Below, in pieces: positions 46,407 through 56,612 of a stretch of 56,995 nucleotides of DNA (position 1 is its first letter; each line of letters starts with the position of its first letter). The stretch covers positions 1 to 56,995 of the forward strand of contig JAHLWT010000013.1 of the NCBI GenBank assembly GCA_019057775.1, read 5' to 3'. Both the position numbers and the translations under genes were made by a program. Below the pieces are notes generated by a model that saw only the letters and a program-made list of their open reading frames with translations, was not told the origin of the DNA and ran no database searches. This DNA is from Promethearchaeota archaeon. GTDB lineage: Archaea > Asgardarchaeota > Lokiarchaeia > Sigynarchaeales > SOKP01.

Positions 46407-47405
46407 TTAAATATTTAGAAGCTTTACCGCTCCTTCTTGACTAAGTTTTTTAAACCATCCAACAATAGACGTTTTTTCGGTTTTTTCGGTTTTTTTTTCA
46501 TCTAATGCTTTATAAACATCTCTTGCTGCTTCAGGAACAGTAAATTTAATCTTAAAGCCTAATTTATCCTTAAGCTTAGAAAAATCAACTTTATATGATC
46601 TCGTATCTGGTTCACCATACCAGTTAAGTTCATAATCTATTCCAACAGAATCGCCAATAAGCTTTGCTAAAGGTCGTATTTGATAATTTTGTTCATTCGC
46701 TCCTACATTAAAAATTTCCTTCTGGATTTTCTCTTCTTCAGTTTCCATTATTGTACTTATAAGTCTAGCAACATCTTGAACATGAACATTTGGCCTCCAT
46801 TGTTTCCCATCCCTCATAACATTTATTTTTTTATATTCTTGCAATGCCCACGTCATTCCATTGACAACCAAATCGAACCTCATCTTTGGGGAAAACCCAT
46901 ACATAGTCCCTGGTCTTAGAATTGTAACATTAAAATTATCATCAGCTAAAGCTAAAATATCTTTTTCTGCTAACACTTTTGATTTACCATAAGCTTCAAG
47001 GGGGTTAGTTTTGCTCTCCTCACTTATAATTTCTTCTTGAAATCCATACACACTACAAGTTGATGTAAAAATATACCTCTTAATCCCCTTTTTTTTACTT
47101 AGATTCGCCAATCTTACAGATCCAAGATGATTTATCTCGTAATATAACTTTGGATCAATAGATTCTGTTTGATCAGGTTGGGAAACAGCAACGAGATTGA
47201 TACATACATCAATATCATTAAGAATGGATGGATCAAATGTCCTAATATCTTCTTTTTTGAGATTAATTCTATTTTTAAAGGATTCTATTGATTCTTCCCC
47301 AAAAAATAATTTATCTAAGCAAGTGACATTGTAACCTTGATCAAGAAGGCGAGGGATTAAAATACTACCCACGTAACCCGCTCCACCTGCTACCAAAACA
47401 TTCAT
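46407..47405 (-). CDS. NAD-dependent epimerase/dehydratase (extended SDR)
   Basis: The 332-residue SDR opens MNVLVAGGAGYVGSILIPRLL and has CINLVAVSQPDQTESID, FTSTCSVYG, EAYGKSKVLAE (Tyr-Lys) and ILRPGTMYGFSP. It resembles UDP-glucose 4-epimerase-like SDRs but lacks the TDEVYG motif of RmlB dehydratases. The C-terminus adds KKTEKTEKTSIVGWFKKL, a low-complexity link with a possible amphipathic helix. It lies among rml genes, so it may act on a dTDP sugar. Fifty-five bases separate it from the upstream RmlC-like gene. Confidence 0.85.
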   Translation of the reverse strand: MNVLVAGGAGYVGSILIPRLLDQGYNVTCLDKLFFGEESIESFKNRINLKKEDIRTFDPSILNDIDVCINLVAVSQPDQTESIDPKLYYEINHLGSVRLANLSKKKGIKRYIFTSTCSVYGFQEEIISEESKTNPLEAYGKSKVLAEKDILALADDNFNVTILRPGTMYGFSPKMRFDLVVNGMTWALQEYKKINVMRDGKQWRPNVHVQDVARLISTIMETEEEKIQKEIFNVGANEQNYQIRPLAKLIGDSVGIDYELNWYGEPDTRSYKVDFSKLKDKLGFKIKFTVPEAARDVYKALDEKKTEKTEKTSIVGWFKKLSQEGAVKLLNI

Positions 47406-47460
47406 TTATTTTATACTCCAATTTCAAAATTAATATTTAATATAGAAAATAATCATTTAA

Positions 47461-47979
47461 TTATTTATTTGGTGAATAATACCAGTTATATGGCTTACCT
47501 ATTCTGGAATCATTCTTTTTTCCATTTAATGATTCTGGAATTATTGTTTTATCATCCCATGGCCTTCTTTCTTCATCCGGGTTAGCATATTCATAAAGTT
47601 TATTTACACCATATAACATTTTAATTGGTTTTGTGCCCAAAGCTTTATAACCATGCCATAATATGCCGGGTATCTTAGCAATTCTTAGATCCTCACCAGT
47701 TAGTACAATTTCATCGAGTTCTCCATAAGTTTTTGAATCTTTTCTATCATCATAGGCACAAACTTTTATTGCTCCAGTGATACAGATAAAATAATCAATT
47801 TGCCCCCTCAAATGCCTATGCCAAGCTCTAACGATATCTGGATAACTATATGAGAGATTAAATTGGACGATTGTATCCTCACCTAAAAGATCTTTCCAGT
47901 CTTCTCTTAAGATCTCTGAAAAAAAACCTCGATCATCATTAAACTTTTTTAATTCCTTGATGACAATACCATCAATCAT
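47461..47979 (-). CDS. dTDP-4-dehydrorhamnose 3,5-epimerase-like cupin
   Basis: The 172-residue protein has DDRGFFSEILRED, VRAWHRHLRGQIDYFICITG with the catalytic-type His region, KIPGILWHGYKALG and LYGVNKLYEYANPDEERRPW. These match divergent RmlC-family proteins, and the sequence differs clearly from the rfbC at 9244-9795. It may epimerise a dTDP-4-keto sugar with RmlA and RmlD nearby, or be one of the cupin relatives with another isomerase activity. It heads a two-gene minus-strand unit with the SDR at 46407. Confidence 0.82.
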   Translation of the reverse strand: MIDGIVIKELKKFNDDRGFFSEILREDWKDLLGEDTIVQFNLSYSYPDIVRAWHRHLRGQIDYFICITGAIKVCAYDDRKDSKTYGELDEIVLTGEDLRIAKIPGILWHGYKALGTKPIKMLYGVNKLYEYANPDEERRPWDDKTIIPESLNGKKNDSRIGKPYNWYYSPNK

Positions 47980-48271
47980 ATATTATTACCTTCGTCAATA
48001 ATCGTTATTCTTTTTGTAATATTCCAATTAATCATTTATTTTTCTATTAAATGTATAAATTGATAAAACAAATAAAACTTATTGTCTGGATTTTTATTGA
48101 AATTCTATTAAGGCTAAAGAGATGTTAACTAAAATTTAAACGCTTTTAAAACATTGGTAAAGGGAATGATATCTTTTCAGGTTTAATTGAAATTAATCTT
48201 GATAACATCAATTTTTATTTACTTTAAATAATTAGCTATACTAAATTTATTCAAATTATCGGGATTAGTTA

Positions 48272-49669
48272 TTGAATATCTTATTAATTTATCCAAATGT
48301 CACACATCAAGAAGCTTTATCTCCAGGAATTGGCTATATTTCTGGATGGTTAAAAAAAAAGAAGAGAAATTACAATATTAAATTGTTTGATTTTACTTGG
48401 GGTGCTACGAAACAAGATTGCTATAAATTTATCTTTGAATTTAAACCAGATGTAATTGGTTTCTCAATTAGTACATTTGATTTTCAATTTACAAAAGAAT
48501 TAATAAAGGAAATAATAAAAATTTGTGAAGCTTTAATAGTACTTGGAGGTGTCCACCCAATTGTAGCCCCAGAACAGTCTATAAAGTATGCAGATGTAAT
48601 ATGTGTGGGTGAGGGTGAACAAGCATTTGAAGAATTGCTTGATAAGCTTGAATCAAATAATGATTATTCACATATTCAAAATTTATGGGTTAAAATAGAA
48701 AATAGAATAATAAAAAACGATATTCGTGATTTAACTCAAGATTTAGACATTTTCGAGTTAGACCGAGATATTTTTGATGTTAACAAATATGTTATAGGAA
48801 GAAACTATTTATTAGACGTATATGCCGGTCGAGGATGTCCTTATAATTGTACTTATTGTGTTAATTACTACAAGAGGAACGTATGTAAAGGTAAAGGAAA
48901 ATTCGTAAGAATGCGAACACCAGAAAATATAGTTTCTGAGATAAAAAAATTAAAGAAAAAATACGGAATTAAAAATGTTGCTTTTCAAGATGATACTTTC
49001 ACACACAATAAAAAGTGGTTACTAGAATTCTGTGATTTATATGCTAGAGAAGTTGGATTACCCTTTGTATGTAATGCAAGAGTAGAAACAATCACAGATG
49101 AAACAGCTAAAGCTCTTAAGAAAGCAAACTGTAATGGGTTATTACTTGGAGTTGAGTCTGGGAGTGAAAAAATAAGAAGAACTGTTTTAGATAGGCAGAT
49201 ATCAAATGAACAAATTATAAAAGCTTTTAGACTAACCCAGAAATATGGTATAAAAACTCTTTCATTTAACATGATAGGAATCCCTTATGAAACTAAAAAG
49301 GATATTAATAAGACAATTCAATTAAATCGAATTTTAAGACCAACAGACATACAAGCAACTATATTTCAACCCTTTCCGGGTACTCAATTATATGAGTTAT
49401 CAAAAGAAAAAGGGTGGCTAACAAAAAAAAAAATTGAAGATTGGATTTACGATTCAGTTATGGATTATGAACACATTAGTGCCCGAGAAATTAAGAAGAT
49501 AAGAGATAAATTTACTTTCAATGTGTATGTTAAAATTGATTTAAAAAAAGCGGTTAGAACTTTATTTCAGGGAGTATTTTATAATAAATATATGGAGAAT
49601 AGATCAAGAATCCCTATATTTATAAGAAAATTAATCCAGAGAGTAGCTAATACTTTTGTTTATAGTTAA
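48272..49669 (+). CDS. B12-binding-type radical SAM protein
   Basis: The 465-residue protein starts at TTG 48272 directly before NILLIYPNV, the first strand of a B12-binding-like Rossmann domain (about 1-140, with LGGVHPIVAPEQSI and VCVGEGE). The base-off cobalamin motif DxHxxG is absent (FDFTWGA). A radical SAM barrel follows with GRGCPYNCTYCVNYY (CxxxCxxC for the 4Fe-4S cluster), DDTFTHNKKWLLEFC and LLGVESGSEKIRR. It may be a methyltransferase, or a lipid- or sugar-modifying enzyme. The gene lies between rml-type genes on a plus-strand pair with rmlD. Confidence 0.85.
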   Translation: MNILLIYPNVTHQEALSPGIGYISGWLKKKKRNYNIKLFDFTWGATKQDCYKFIFEFKPDVIGFSISTFDFQFTKELIKEIIKICEALIVLGGVHPIVAPEQSIKYADVICVGEGEQAFEELLDKLESNNDYSHIQNLWVKIENRIIKNDIRDLTQDLDIFELDRDIFDVNKYVIGRNYLLDVYAGRGCPYNCTYCVNYYKRNVCKGKGKFVRMRTPENIVSEIKKLKKKYGIKNVAFQDDTFTHNKKWLLEFCDLYAREVGLPFVCNARVETITDETAKALKKANCNGLLLGVESGSEKIRRTVLDRQISNEQIIKAFRLTQKYGIKTLSFNMIGIPYETKKDINKTIQLNRILRPTDIQATIFQPFPGTQLYELSKEKGWLTKKKIEDWIYDSVMDYEHISAREIKKIRDKFTFNVYVKIDLKKAVRTLFQGVFYNKYMENRSRIPIFIRKLIQRVANTFVYS

Positions 49670-49756
49670 ACTCATAATTTTTCCACCAATCTAAAAAATA
49701 ATTAAACCTATAAATGTTAATGAATTTAATCTAATCTTAAAAAAAGTTTAAAGATT

Positions 49757-50677
49757 ATGGACAATTTATTGATTATTGGAGCTAGTGGGCTTACCGGTTT
49801 TAAGTTAGCAAGCCTTGCGAAGACTGATTTTAAAGTCAGTGGAACTTATAATGATAGAACAATAAAGAATAATGATTGTGAGATCTACAAATTAAATAAA
49901 ACAAATAAAGAAGAGACATATTCTTTAATTAAAGACATTAGTCCAAAAATTGTTATTGATTGTTCTGCATTACATAATGTAGATTATTGTGAAAAAAATG
50001 AAGAAGAATCTAGAAAAGTTAATGTGGAAGCAACTAAGTACGTAGCCGATGCATGTAAGGAAATTCAAGCAAGAATGATTTTCATATCCACTGATTATGT
50101 ATATGATGGGGTAGCTCAATCTTACACGGAAGAAAGTCAGACAAATCCTTTAAATATTTATGGAAAACATAAATTAGAAGCAGAGAATGAGATAAAAAAA
50201 GCCAATATCAATTTTGCAATAGCAAGAACAAGCTTAGTCTTTGGATGGAATCCTAATGAGCTAAAAGGTTTAAAATCTAGCTCTGGAAAAACAATGAACT
50301 TTGTTATATGGGCATTAGGTAAACTTCGAGATGAAGATAGGATAAAAATTGTTACGGATCAATACAGCACTCCTACACTGGCAGATAATTTAGCTGAAAT
50401 TTTAATAGCTCTAGCTAAATCTGACAAACAAGGGATTTTTCATATAACGGGAAAGAATTGTTTGAATCGTTATGATTTTACTCTTAAAATATGTGAAATT
50501 TTCGGTATTAATAAAGAATTAGTTTCACCAGTAACGAGTGATATGTTCCAACAAGTAGCAGAAAGACCGATGCGCTGTTTTCTAGATGTTAGTAAAGCAG
50601 AAAGGTTATTAAACGCCAAACTATTGACTATTGATGAAGCGCTCTCTATAATGAAAGAGCAAGAACTAAATTTTTAA
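49757..50677 (+). CDS. rfbD: dTDP-4-dehydrorhamnose reductase
   Basis: The 306-residue SDR carries LLIIGASGLTGFKLASLA, VIDCSALHNVDYCEKNEE, the active-site ISTDYVYDG, NIYGKHKLEAENEI (Tyr-Lys), TDQYSTPTLADNLAEIL and HITGKN, the standard RmlD pattern. It reduces the 4-keto group in the last step of dTDP-rhamnose synthesis. RmlA (45632) and an RmlC-like gene (47461) are nearby, but a dTDP-glucose 4,6-dehydratase (RmlB) is not found in the window. It follows the radical SAM gene by 87 bases. Confidence 0.92.
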   Translation: MDNLLIIGASGLTGFKLASLAKTDFKVSGTYNDRTIKNNDCEIYKLNKTNKEETYSLIKDISPKIVIDCSALHNVDYCEKNEEESRKVNVEATKYVADACKEIQARMIFISTDYVYDGVAQSYTEESQTNPLNIYGKHKLEAENEIKKANINFAIARTSLVFGWNPNELKGLKSSSGKTMNFVIWALGKLRDEDRIKIVTDQYSTPTLADNLAEILIALAKSDKQGIFHITGKNCLNRYDFTLKICEIFGINKELVSPVTSDMFQQVAERPMRCFLDVSKAERLLNAKLLTIDEALSIMKEQELNF

Positions 50678-50709
50678 ATTTTTTTTAAGAAATTTGGTTA
50701 GCTCAAATC

Positions 50710-52137
50710 TTAGATAATTTTAATTGAGTTTGTTCTGTTTAATAGAATACCTAAAATCGGAAGAATTAAATCAGGGTTTTTAATTAAAGTTTTAATATTA
50801 TTTATCCACCATTTTGGATTCAGATATAAAATTCTATATAATTTTCTTATTTCTTTTAGAAGATCGAGTTGAAATGGTTTATACCGGCTTTTATCAATTC
50901 GAAGATCGGTAATTTTTTCTTGCCAAGTTAAATTATCGCTTATCCAATTATTTTTGTTTGCTAAATTCGTAAATTCCGTTCCACTCATTGCTACAATAAT
51001 AGAAATCTGCAAGATTTGAGGTAATGTTAACCTAACGAAATTTTCAGTTTCTTTTAAGGTTTTTTCATTCTCTCCAATATATCCTAAAATTAAATTCAGT
51101 TGAGTCGGTATATTAACTTCTCGAGTCCAATTTAAAGCGCTTATTGCTTGTTTTGAGGTTATTGATTTTTTCATGGCACTCAGAATTTTATTGGAACCAG
51201 ATTCAACACCATATGAAATTCCAATACAACCTGCCGCTTTCATTAGTTTTAAGAGTTTTTTATTAACCAAATCTACTCTAGAATCACAAAACCATTTAAT
51301 TTTTAAGTTCTTTTCTATCATACTGTTACAAACTTCAATAGTTCGTCTCTGATTCAAGGTAAAAATCTCATCATAAAACCACACATATTTGATATTACCC
51401 ATTTCCTTCAATAATTCTAATTCTCTAATTATATTTTCCATTGAACGGCCACTATATTGAGTATTAGCATCAGGACAATAAGAACAACTATATGGGCAAC
51501 CTTTTCCAGCATAAACCAATGCATATGGTTTTAACAGAGGAGTATATAGGTAATAAGGCTTAAATGATTTAATTAAATCATATGCGGGTAGTGGTAATTC
51601 ATTGAATTTTTTTTTTAGAATTAATTTCTCATTTAGCTTAATTTGATTTATATTATCTCTATATGCTATTCCTCCAATTTCTTCAAAATTTCTATCTATA
51701 CTTAAGTTTTTTATTAAATCTTCAATCACAGAAAAGGGATCTGCAATTATTTGAATATCCAAGAAAGGAAATTTGGTGAGAATTTCTTTCCCAAAATTCT
51801 CTGCATACCATGAATATCCTATAGTTATACAAGAAGGTTTTATTTTTTTTACTTGCTCACAGATTTTTAAATCGTAATCAATTATCCAGGAATTAAAAGT
51901 AAAGATCACACAATTGGGATTCTTCTTTGTTATATGATTTCTTAATGTTGAGTAGTTTAAATCTTGAGCATTAGCATCTATGAAGTAAATCTCATGATAA
52001 TGATTTTTCAATTGTCCAGCTAATATTAATAGTGTAGCTGGTGTATCTACACGGTAATTGCATACAAATTCACAACGACCTTCTCGAGTAACTGAAAACC
52101 CTTGAAACCTAGGTAGATTAATAATTAAAATATTCAT
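50710..52137 (-). CDS. B12-binding-type radical SAM protein, second
   Basis: The 475-residue protein has an N-terminal Rossmann domain (MNILIINLPRFQGFSVTREG, IYFIDANAQDL without DxHxxG, PSCITIGYSWYAE) and a radical SAM barrel with YAGKGCPYSCSYCPDA (CxxxCxxC), WFYDEIFTLNQRR and ISYGVESGSNKIL. The tail of about 60 residues (KSRYKPFQLDLLKEIRKLYR) is helical. Overall plan equals that of 48272-49669 but identity is low, so the two are old paralogues. It converges with rmlD across 32 bases. The substrate is unknown. Confidence 0.85.
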   Translation of the reverse strand: MNILIINLPRFQGFSVTREGRCEFVCNYRVDTPATLLILAGQLKNHYHEIYFIDANAQDLNYSTLRNHITKKNPNCVIFTFNSWIIDYDLKICEQVKKIKPSCITIGYSWYAENFGKEILTKFPFLDIQIIADPFSVIEDLIKNLSIDRNFEEIGGIAYRDNINQIKLNEKLILKKKFNELPLPAYDLIKSFKPYYLYTPLLKPYALVYAGKGCPYSCSYCPDANTQYSGRSMENIIRELELLKEMGNIKYVWFYDEIFTLNQRRTIEVCNSMIEKNLKIKWFCDSRVDLVNKKLLKLMKAAGCIGISYGVESGSNKILSAMKKSITSKQAISALNWTREVNIPTQLNLILGYIGENEKTLKETENFVRLTLPQILQISIIVAMSGTEFTNLANKNNWISDNLTWQEKITDLRIDKSRYKPFQLDLLKEIRKLYRILYLNPKWWINNIKTLIKNPDLILPILGILLNRTNSIKII

Positions 52138-52274
52138 ACTTTGAAATACACATACAATGAATCTAGCAAAAAAATTCTCAAATAAAAAGCATTTAGTTTA
52201 ATACTTATAAATTTATTTTAGAAATTTATATTAATTAAAATATAAATAAAAGATAAAATTTTTCTCAAGTTACA

Positions 52275-52922
52275 ATGGCAAATTCAATTAAAAATTTAAA
52301 TAGAAGTTCTAAAGAAAATAAATCGAGCATTATCATAAAGAAACAATTTGATACTTTTGGAAGAGAAAAAATTTTTAATAAATTTGGGCAAGTCATTGCT
52401 ACACTAGAAATTCCTTTATTCAAATTAGATTGTGATTTGAGAATTCATGATTTATTGAATGATAAATTAATAATATTTGAAAGAAGAGACAATCTACTTT
52501 ATAAAATTCAAGAAATAAAAGACAATTACGGCAACTTGCTAGCAAGAGTTAGAATGTTTAGATTTCAGTATGCAAATTCAAAAATAGTCCTTGTTGATAA
52601 TAAGGGTAGAAAACGGTTTGTAGCTATAGGTGATTTCAAGGATTCGAATTATAAAATAATTAATATATCCAATAATGAGATCATAGCACAAATCATGACT
52701 CCGAATAAAGAGAACTTAATCTTTAAAAATCTAAAATTAGATTTTAAAAATTACTATATTATGAATTTTATTAACAACAATGTTGATAAAATGAGAATAA
52801 TTAGTTTTGTGATTTCTATCAACCAGCTTATTTTCAAATTTCGTGGTGTTTCCAATATCGCTGGATTTGAGCGTAGAATTGCACGTTTACGCCCTTTTGG
52901 TCCCGGAAAATCACTAAATTAA
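52275..52922 (+). CDS. LURP-one/tubby-like fold protein (tentative)
   Basis: The 215-residue protein has strand-rich repeats in the style of LURP-one-related or scramblase-type tubby folds: KKQFDTFGREKIFNKFGQVIATLEIP, IFERRDNLLYKIQEIKDNYGNLLARV, then IVLVDNKGRKRF and IAQIM. A short hydrophobic segment (ISFVISINQLIF) lies near 180-192, followed by a basic tail ending RPFGPGKSLN. Membrane or lipid contact is possible. The family call is tentative; no catalytic residues are evident. It stands alone between a divergent radical SAM gene and a convergent GT-C gene. Confidence 0.45.
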   Translation: MANSIKNLNRSSKENKSSIIIKKQFDTFGREKIFNKFGQVIATLEIPLFKLDCDLRIHDLLNDKLIIFERRDNLLYKIQEIKDNYGNLLARVRMFRFQYANSKIVLVDNKGRKRFVAIGDFKDSNYKIINISNNEIIAQIMTPNKENLIFKNLKLDFKNYYIMNFINNNVDKMRIISFVISINQLIFKFRGVSNIAGFERRIARLRPFGPGKSLN

Positions 52923-52965
52923 AGATCTTAAATTGTTAGCTTATTGCATCATTTTCATATAAAAT

Positions 52966-55479
52966 TCAATCAAAATATGGAGCATAATGTATTGATAAAT
53001 CTCCAGATTGATATATGGTAATATTGTAAAAATTTGGTATTAAAATATTGTTAGTAAAACTTGATTTATTGAGAAAATAAGAAATAAAAAATTGTGAGAT
53101 TATTACATATTGAATTGTTTCATTTTTTAAATATTCAATCTGTTCAATACATTTAGTTTCATTCAAATCAATTTCAAAAATATCATAAAAGAAATAATGC
53201 CTAACATAAGTAATAGAATCTGCACCAACTCCCATAAAAAAATTATCACCTACTAATACTCCAGAATCAAACGGAATATTATCTGAAATCCAATCAAGAG
53301 TTTTAATTTGAGTTTTAGTATATCTAAAGTTTGCATTCCCATATAAAACTCCTGTAAGAATTATACCAGAAAAAGAAAAGAAAATTAGGATTAAGGAAAA
53401 TGTATTTTTTATTAACGTTTTTGAAAAATTCATCCGGTTTAAAAAATTGTGATGTTTAAGTTTCCCTAAAAGTTTAATTAGACCTATGGAAGTAAAAATG
53501 CACAAAGAGGGAATAGAATAGAACCAAATTCTATCAAACCAGTAAGTCATTAATAAATGATTTCGATCTGGAATGTTTTTTGGAGAGGAAGGGAAATTAA
53601 TTATTGTTTCTATTAAAATGAGAGAGAATGCTGTAATAAACGAGATAACAACCCAGGAAATTAAAATGAAGAACAAGTTTTTATTCATTTTATAAGTATA
53701 ATAAGAAAGATAAATTCCTAAAATTCCAATAAATCCAAGATTTAAATATATGTTATCTAAAAACAAAAAGAAGAAAAATTCGCTACTTAATTTAAAACTG
53801 AAAAAAAATTCATCTAGAAAAATAAAAACCAATTCAAAAATCATGAATAGTGTGAAAATTACTAGAATTAGTTTGAGAATCTTATGAAAATCAAACTTGA
53901 ACTTACTGCCTATTTTGTCTTCTTTCACGAGATACTTACAATATACTTTATTTAAAAGGTAAACAAAGAAAATAAAAAAGAAAAACAAGGAGTAAATTAA
54001 CAGACGAAAAATGATATAACCGGCATTATCTAAAGTCGAAATATACGGGAAAAACGCTAGAATCCACTCAATTATTATATAACTGAGATAAAAGTTAAGT
54101 ATTATATCAAAAATTAATAATAATATAACCGCAATTAATGTATACAGTATAAAATAAGTAAAATTGGCAGATTTATTTACTCTCTCTGAAAATAAACAGA
54201 ATAAAAAAAGGAGGATTATCCCTGCTATTAAGGGAAACATATAATTCATAAAACTTATTACTAAGAAACTTGCCCCAAGAATAAGAATTTTAATTTCTGC
54301 TCGTTTCCAGAGGGATTTAGTTGTATCCCTCGTTTTAGTTTTATTAGTTATTAATATAAAAAATAAACCTAAACTACAAAAAAACAGAAAGTACGAGAAG
54401 CTTTTATAAATAAAATAAAACTCATTTACAAAAATTAAAGATGAAATAAGAGGAAATATTAAAAAACCCGAAAACAATGATAATAAAATTGTAGAGAGAA
54501 CGGCATACTTTGAATCATTATTAGAGAAAACTGATTTCATAAAAATGTATGCAGAAGTAATAAATAAATAACTAAATGGCGCTATTAATGAATTGATATT
54601 TATAAATGGCAAACCTCCTACGAGAGATAGACCATAAGAGACATAACCCCAGAAGTTTGGATATTTATCGTTATAAATAGGAGATGAATTTGGATCTCCG
54701 ATATATTTCGCATTTTTTATAGCATCCCAAGGATCACCAGATACAAGATATTCCCATCCAATTTGAAAACCTATTGAAACTGTTAAAATTCCTAATGCTA
54801 GCAATAGGATAATAAAGCTATATTTTGAAATGCCTACTTTAATTATTTCTAATTTTATTTTAGATTTTTTCTTTATTTGAGATCCTATGTCCATTAAAAA
54901 CAATAATAAAATTGCAATGAACAAGAGAATTTCCATTTGTTTCTTAATTAATCCAATTTGATCAAAAATTAAAATAGCTACTCCCAAAAAGCTAAAAGAA
55001 ATGAGAGGATAAAATGTTAATTTTATTAAAATCGGTTCAATTCTGAATTTTTTACTTAAAGAATTATGGGGAAAAATAATTTTATATATATTGGCTCCTG
55101 GTAAAAAAGCATAACTTAAAATTGCAAGTATTGCTTTAAAATAATTTATAAAATTTAGATTTTCCCACAATATTATTGAATTATTGTTAGTAACAGAAGG
55201 GATAAAGAGGTTAATTGTTATAAACATTAAAAATATAAATTTAAATGAATTTTCTGAGCAAATTGGGAGATGATAAAGCATTTTATTTCCCTCTTTATGA
55301 TTCATATTGATATATAAGAAGAAAACAAAGATAACTATGACGAAACCCATCAGTAATATAATTGGAACGTTCCAGTAATATAACGTAATGTAAATGTCCC
55401 TAAAGAAAAAAATCACGATCAAATAAATTGAAAAGAGAGAAATTGTGATTATTCCTATTGTTTTTTTAGTATAATTCAA
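52966..55479 (-). CDS. GT-C type multi-pass membrane glycosyltransferase, second
   Basis: The 837-residue protein starts at TTG 55479 and has about 18 hydrophobic segments followed by a soluble C-terminus. The loop YLVSGDPWDAIKNAKYIGDP near residue 250, with KYPNFWGYVSYGLSL following, matches the acidic DPW loop of GT-C transferases. The soluble end has DSGVLVGDNFFMGVGADSITYV, recalling the C-terminal part of archaeal oligosaccharyltransferase relatives, but no canonical WWDYG is present. It probably moves a sugar from a lipid carrier at the outer face of the membrane. It differs strongly from 34466-36751. Confidence 0.68.
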   Translation of the reverse strand: MNYTKKTIGIITISLFSIYLIVIFFFRDIYITLYYWNVPIILLMGFVIVIFVFFLYINMNHKEGNKMLYHLPICSENSFKFIFLMFITINLFIPSVTNNNSIILWENLNFINYFKAILAILSYAFLPGANIYKIIFPHNSLSKKFRIEPILIKLTFYPLISFSFLGVAILIFDQIGLIKKQMEILLFIAILLLFLMDIGSQIKKKSKIKLEIIKVGISKYSFIILLLALGILTVSIGFQIGWEYLVSGDPWDAIKNAKYIGDPNSSPIYNDKYPNFWGYVSYGLSLVGGLPFININSLIAPFSYLFITSAYIFMKSVFSNNDSKYAVLSTILLSLFSGFLIFPLISSLIFVNEFYFIYKSFSYFLFFCSLGLFFILITNKTKTRDTTKSLWKRAEIKILILGASFLVISFMNYMFPLIAGIILLFLFCLFSERVNKSANFTYFILYTLIAVILLLIFDIILNFYLSYIIIEWILAFFPYISTLDNAGYIIFRLLIYSLFFFFIFFVYLLNKVYCKYLVKEDKIGSKFKFDFHKILKLILVIFTLFMIFELVFIFLDEFFFSFKLSSEFFFFLFLDNIYLNLGFIGILGIYLSYYTYKMNKNLFFILISWVVISFITAFSLILIETIINFPSSPKNIPDRNHLLMTYWFDRIWFYSIPSLCIFTSIGLIKLLGKLKHHNFLNRMNFSKTLIKNTFSLILIFFSFSGIILTGVLYGNANFRYTKTQIKTLDWISDNIPFDSGVLVGDNFFMGVGADSITYVRHYFFYDIFEIDLNETKCIEQIEYLKNETIQYVIISQFFISYFLNKSSFTNNILIPNFYNITIYQSGDLSIHYAPYFD

Positions 55480-55751
55480 CTTAATCTATTTCATCAAATT
55501 TGATTATTAATTTCACAAATCACAGATTAATCTAAAAATTTATGAATTCAGTATTCATATGGTATTGAGATTAGTTAATTTTCCCTAATTATGATGAAAA
55601 TTAGAACAAAAAAGCGTTTTTAGAGATGTTAAGAAAAAATTAATTCTGTTGGGAAAAATATTTCTTGGAATTTGACATCTCAGTTAACTTCTTTAACTTA
55701 ATGAGAAAAAAGTAAAAATCTTTAAGTTAATCTAATTAATTCAAAATTCAC

Positions 55752-56612
55752 TTAGGAATGATTATTTCTTAATCGTTGTTTTATAATATTTAATAAATTA
55801 CCAATTACATATCTCGCAAAACAAGTGTAAAGATTTAGAATCAGTTTAACCAAACTAATTTTTGAAGATCCATGTTCACGTTGATAAACTTTAACTGGAC
55901 ATTCTTGTATTCTATTTCCATTAATTAAAATCAAAAGAAGCATTTCAGTAGCATACGCAAATCCATGAAATTCTGCATTTTCTAAAAGTGAGCATAATTT
56001 TCGATTAAACGCGCGAAATCCATTCTGATTATTCATAACTTTTTGATTGAAAAATATTTGCAAAAGCTTTTCGATAATAGCTTCTCCCAATCTCGTTTTT
56101 AATGGTAAATCATAGTAATTGCTTCCTAAATATCTTGAACCAATTGTACAATCCGCTTCACCAAGGAATATTGGTTTCACTAATTTCAAGATATCATTTG
56201 GACAATGTTGCCCATCAGAATCCATTGTTACTATAACATCACCTTTTGCTTGCTTAATTCCTGTAACTATAGCCCCCCCATATCCACGATTCTGTTTGTG
56301 CTTTAGAAATCTTATCTTCCTGTTATTATTGGCTTTCCTAATTTCTCTTGCGCTGTTATCTGTTGAATTGTCATCAATCACAATGATTTCAATAGAATTA
56401 TCATTGGGAAGACTCTCTAATAGTTGTTTAATTGTTTTTTCTTCATTATACGCGGGTAGAATGATTGATATTAGAATCTGATCTTCTTTTTTTTTAACTT
56501 GATTTAAAAAGTCGTATAACCGTTGAAATCTAAAAGGAGTCTCAAATCTTTTGTTAATTCCAGTGTCTTCTAATATTATATCTATTTCCTCTTCAGAACT
56601 CAGAGTTTTCAA
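55752..56612 (-). CDS. Dolichol-phosphate mannosyltransferase-like GT2
   Basis: The 286-residue GT2 has LISIILPAYNEEKTIKQLLESL, IIVIDDNSTDNS, KQNRGYGGAIVTGIKQAKG, VTMDSDGQHCPNDI (DxD metal site), CTIGSRYLGS and QNGFRAFNRKL, the pattern of DPM1 and DPG synthases, which load a sugar on a polyprenyl phosphate. The C-terminus is mildly hydrophobic but lacks the two or more membrane segments of the longer type. It could provide the lipid-linked donor for the GT-C enzymes. An upstream stretch of about 55 residues precedes the GT2 fold. Confidence 0.9.
   Translation of the reverse strand: MKTLSSEEEIDIILEDTGINKRFETPFRFQRLYDFLNQVKKKEDQILISIILPAYNEEKTIKQLLESLPNDNSIEIIVIDDNSTDNSAREIRKANNNRKIRFLKHKQNRGYGGAIVTGIKQAKGDVIVTMDSDGQHCPNDILKLVKPIFLGEADCTIGSRYLGSNYYDLPLKTRLGEAIIEKLLQIFFNQKVMNNQNGFRAFNRKLCSLLENAEFHGFAYATEMLLLILINGNRIQECPVKVYQREHGSSKISLVKLILNLYTCFARYVIGNLLNIIKQRLRNNHS

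Noticed and set aside
46407..47405. Assignment of this SDR as RmlB (dTDP-glucose 4,6-dehydratase)
   Set aside because: It lacks the TDEVYG-type dehydratase motif; only a general SDR call is justified.
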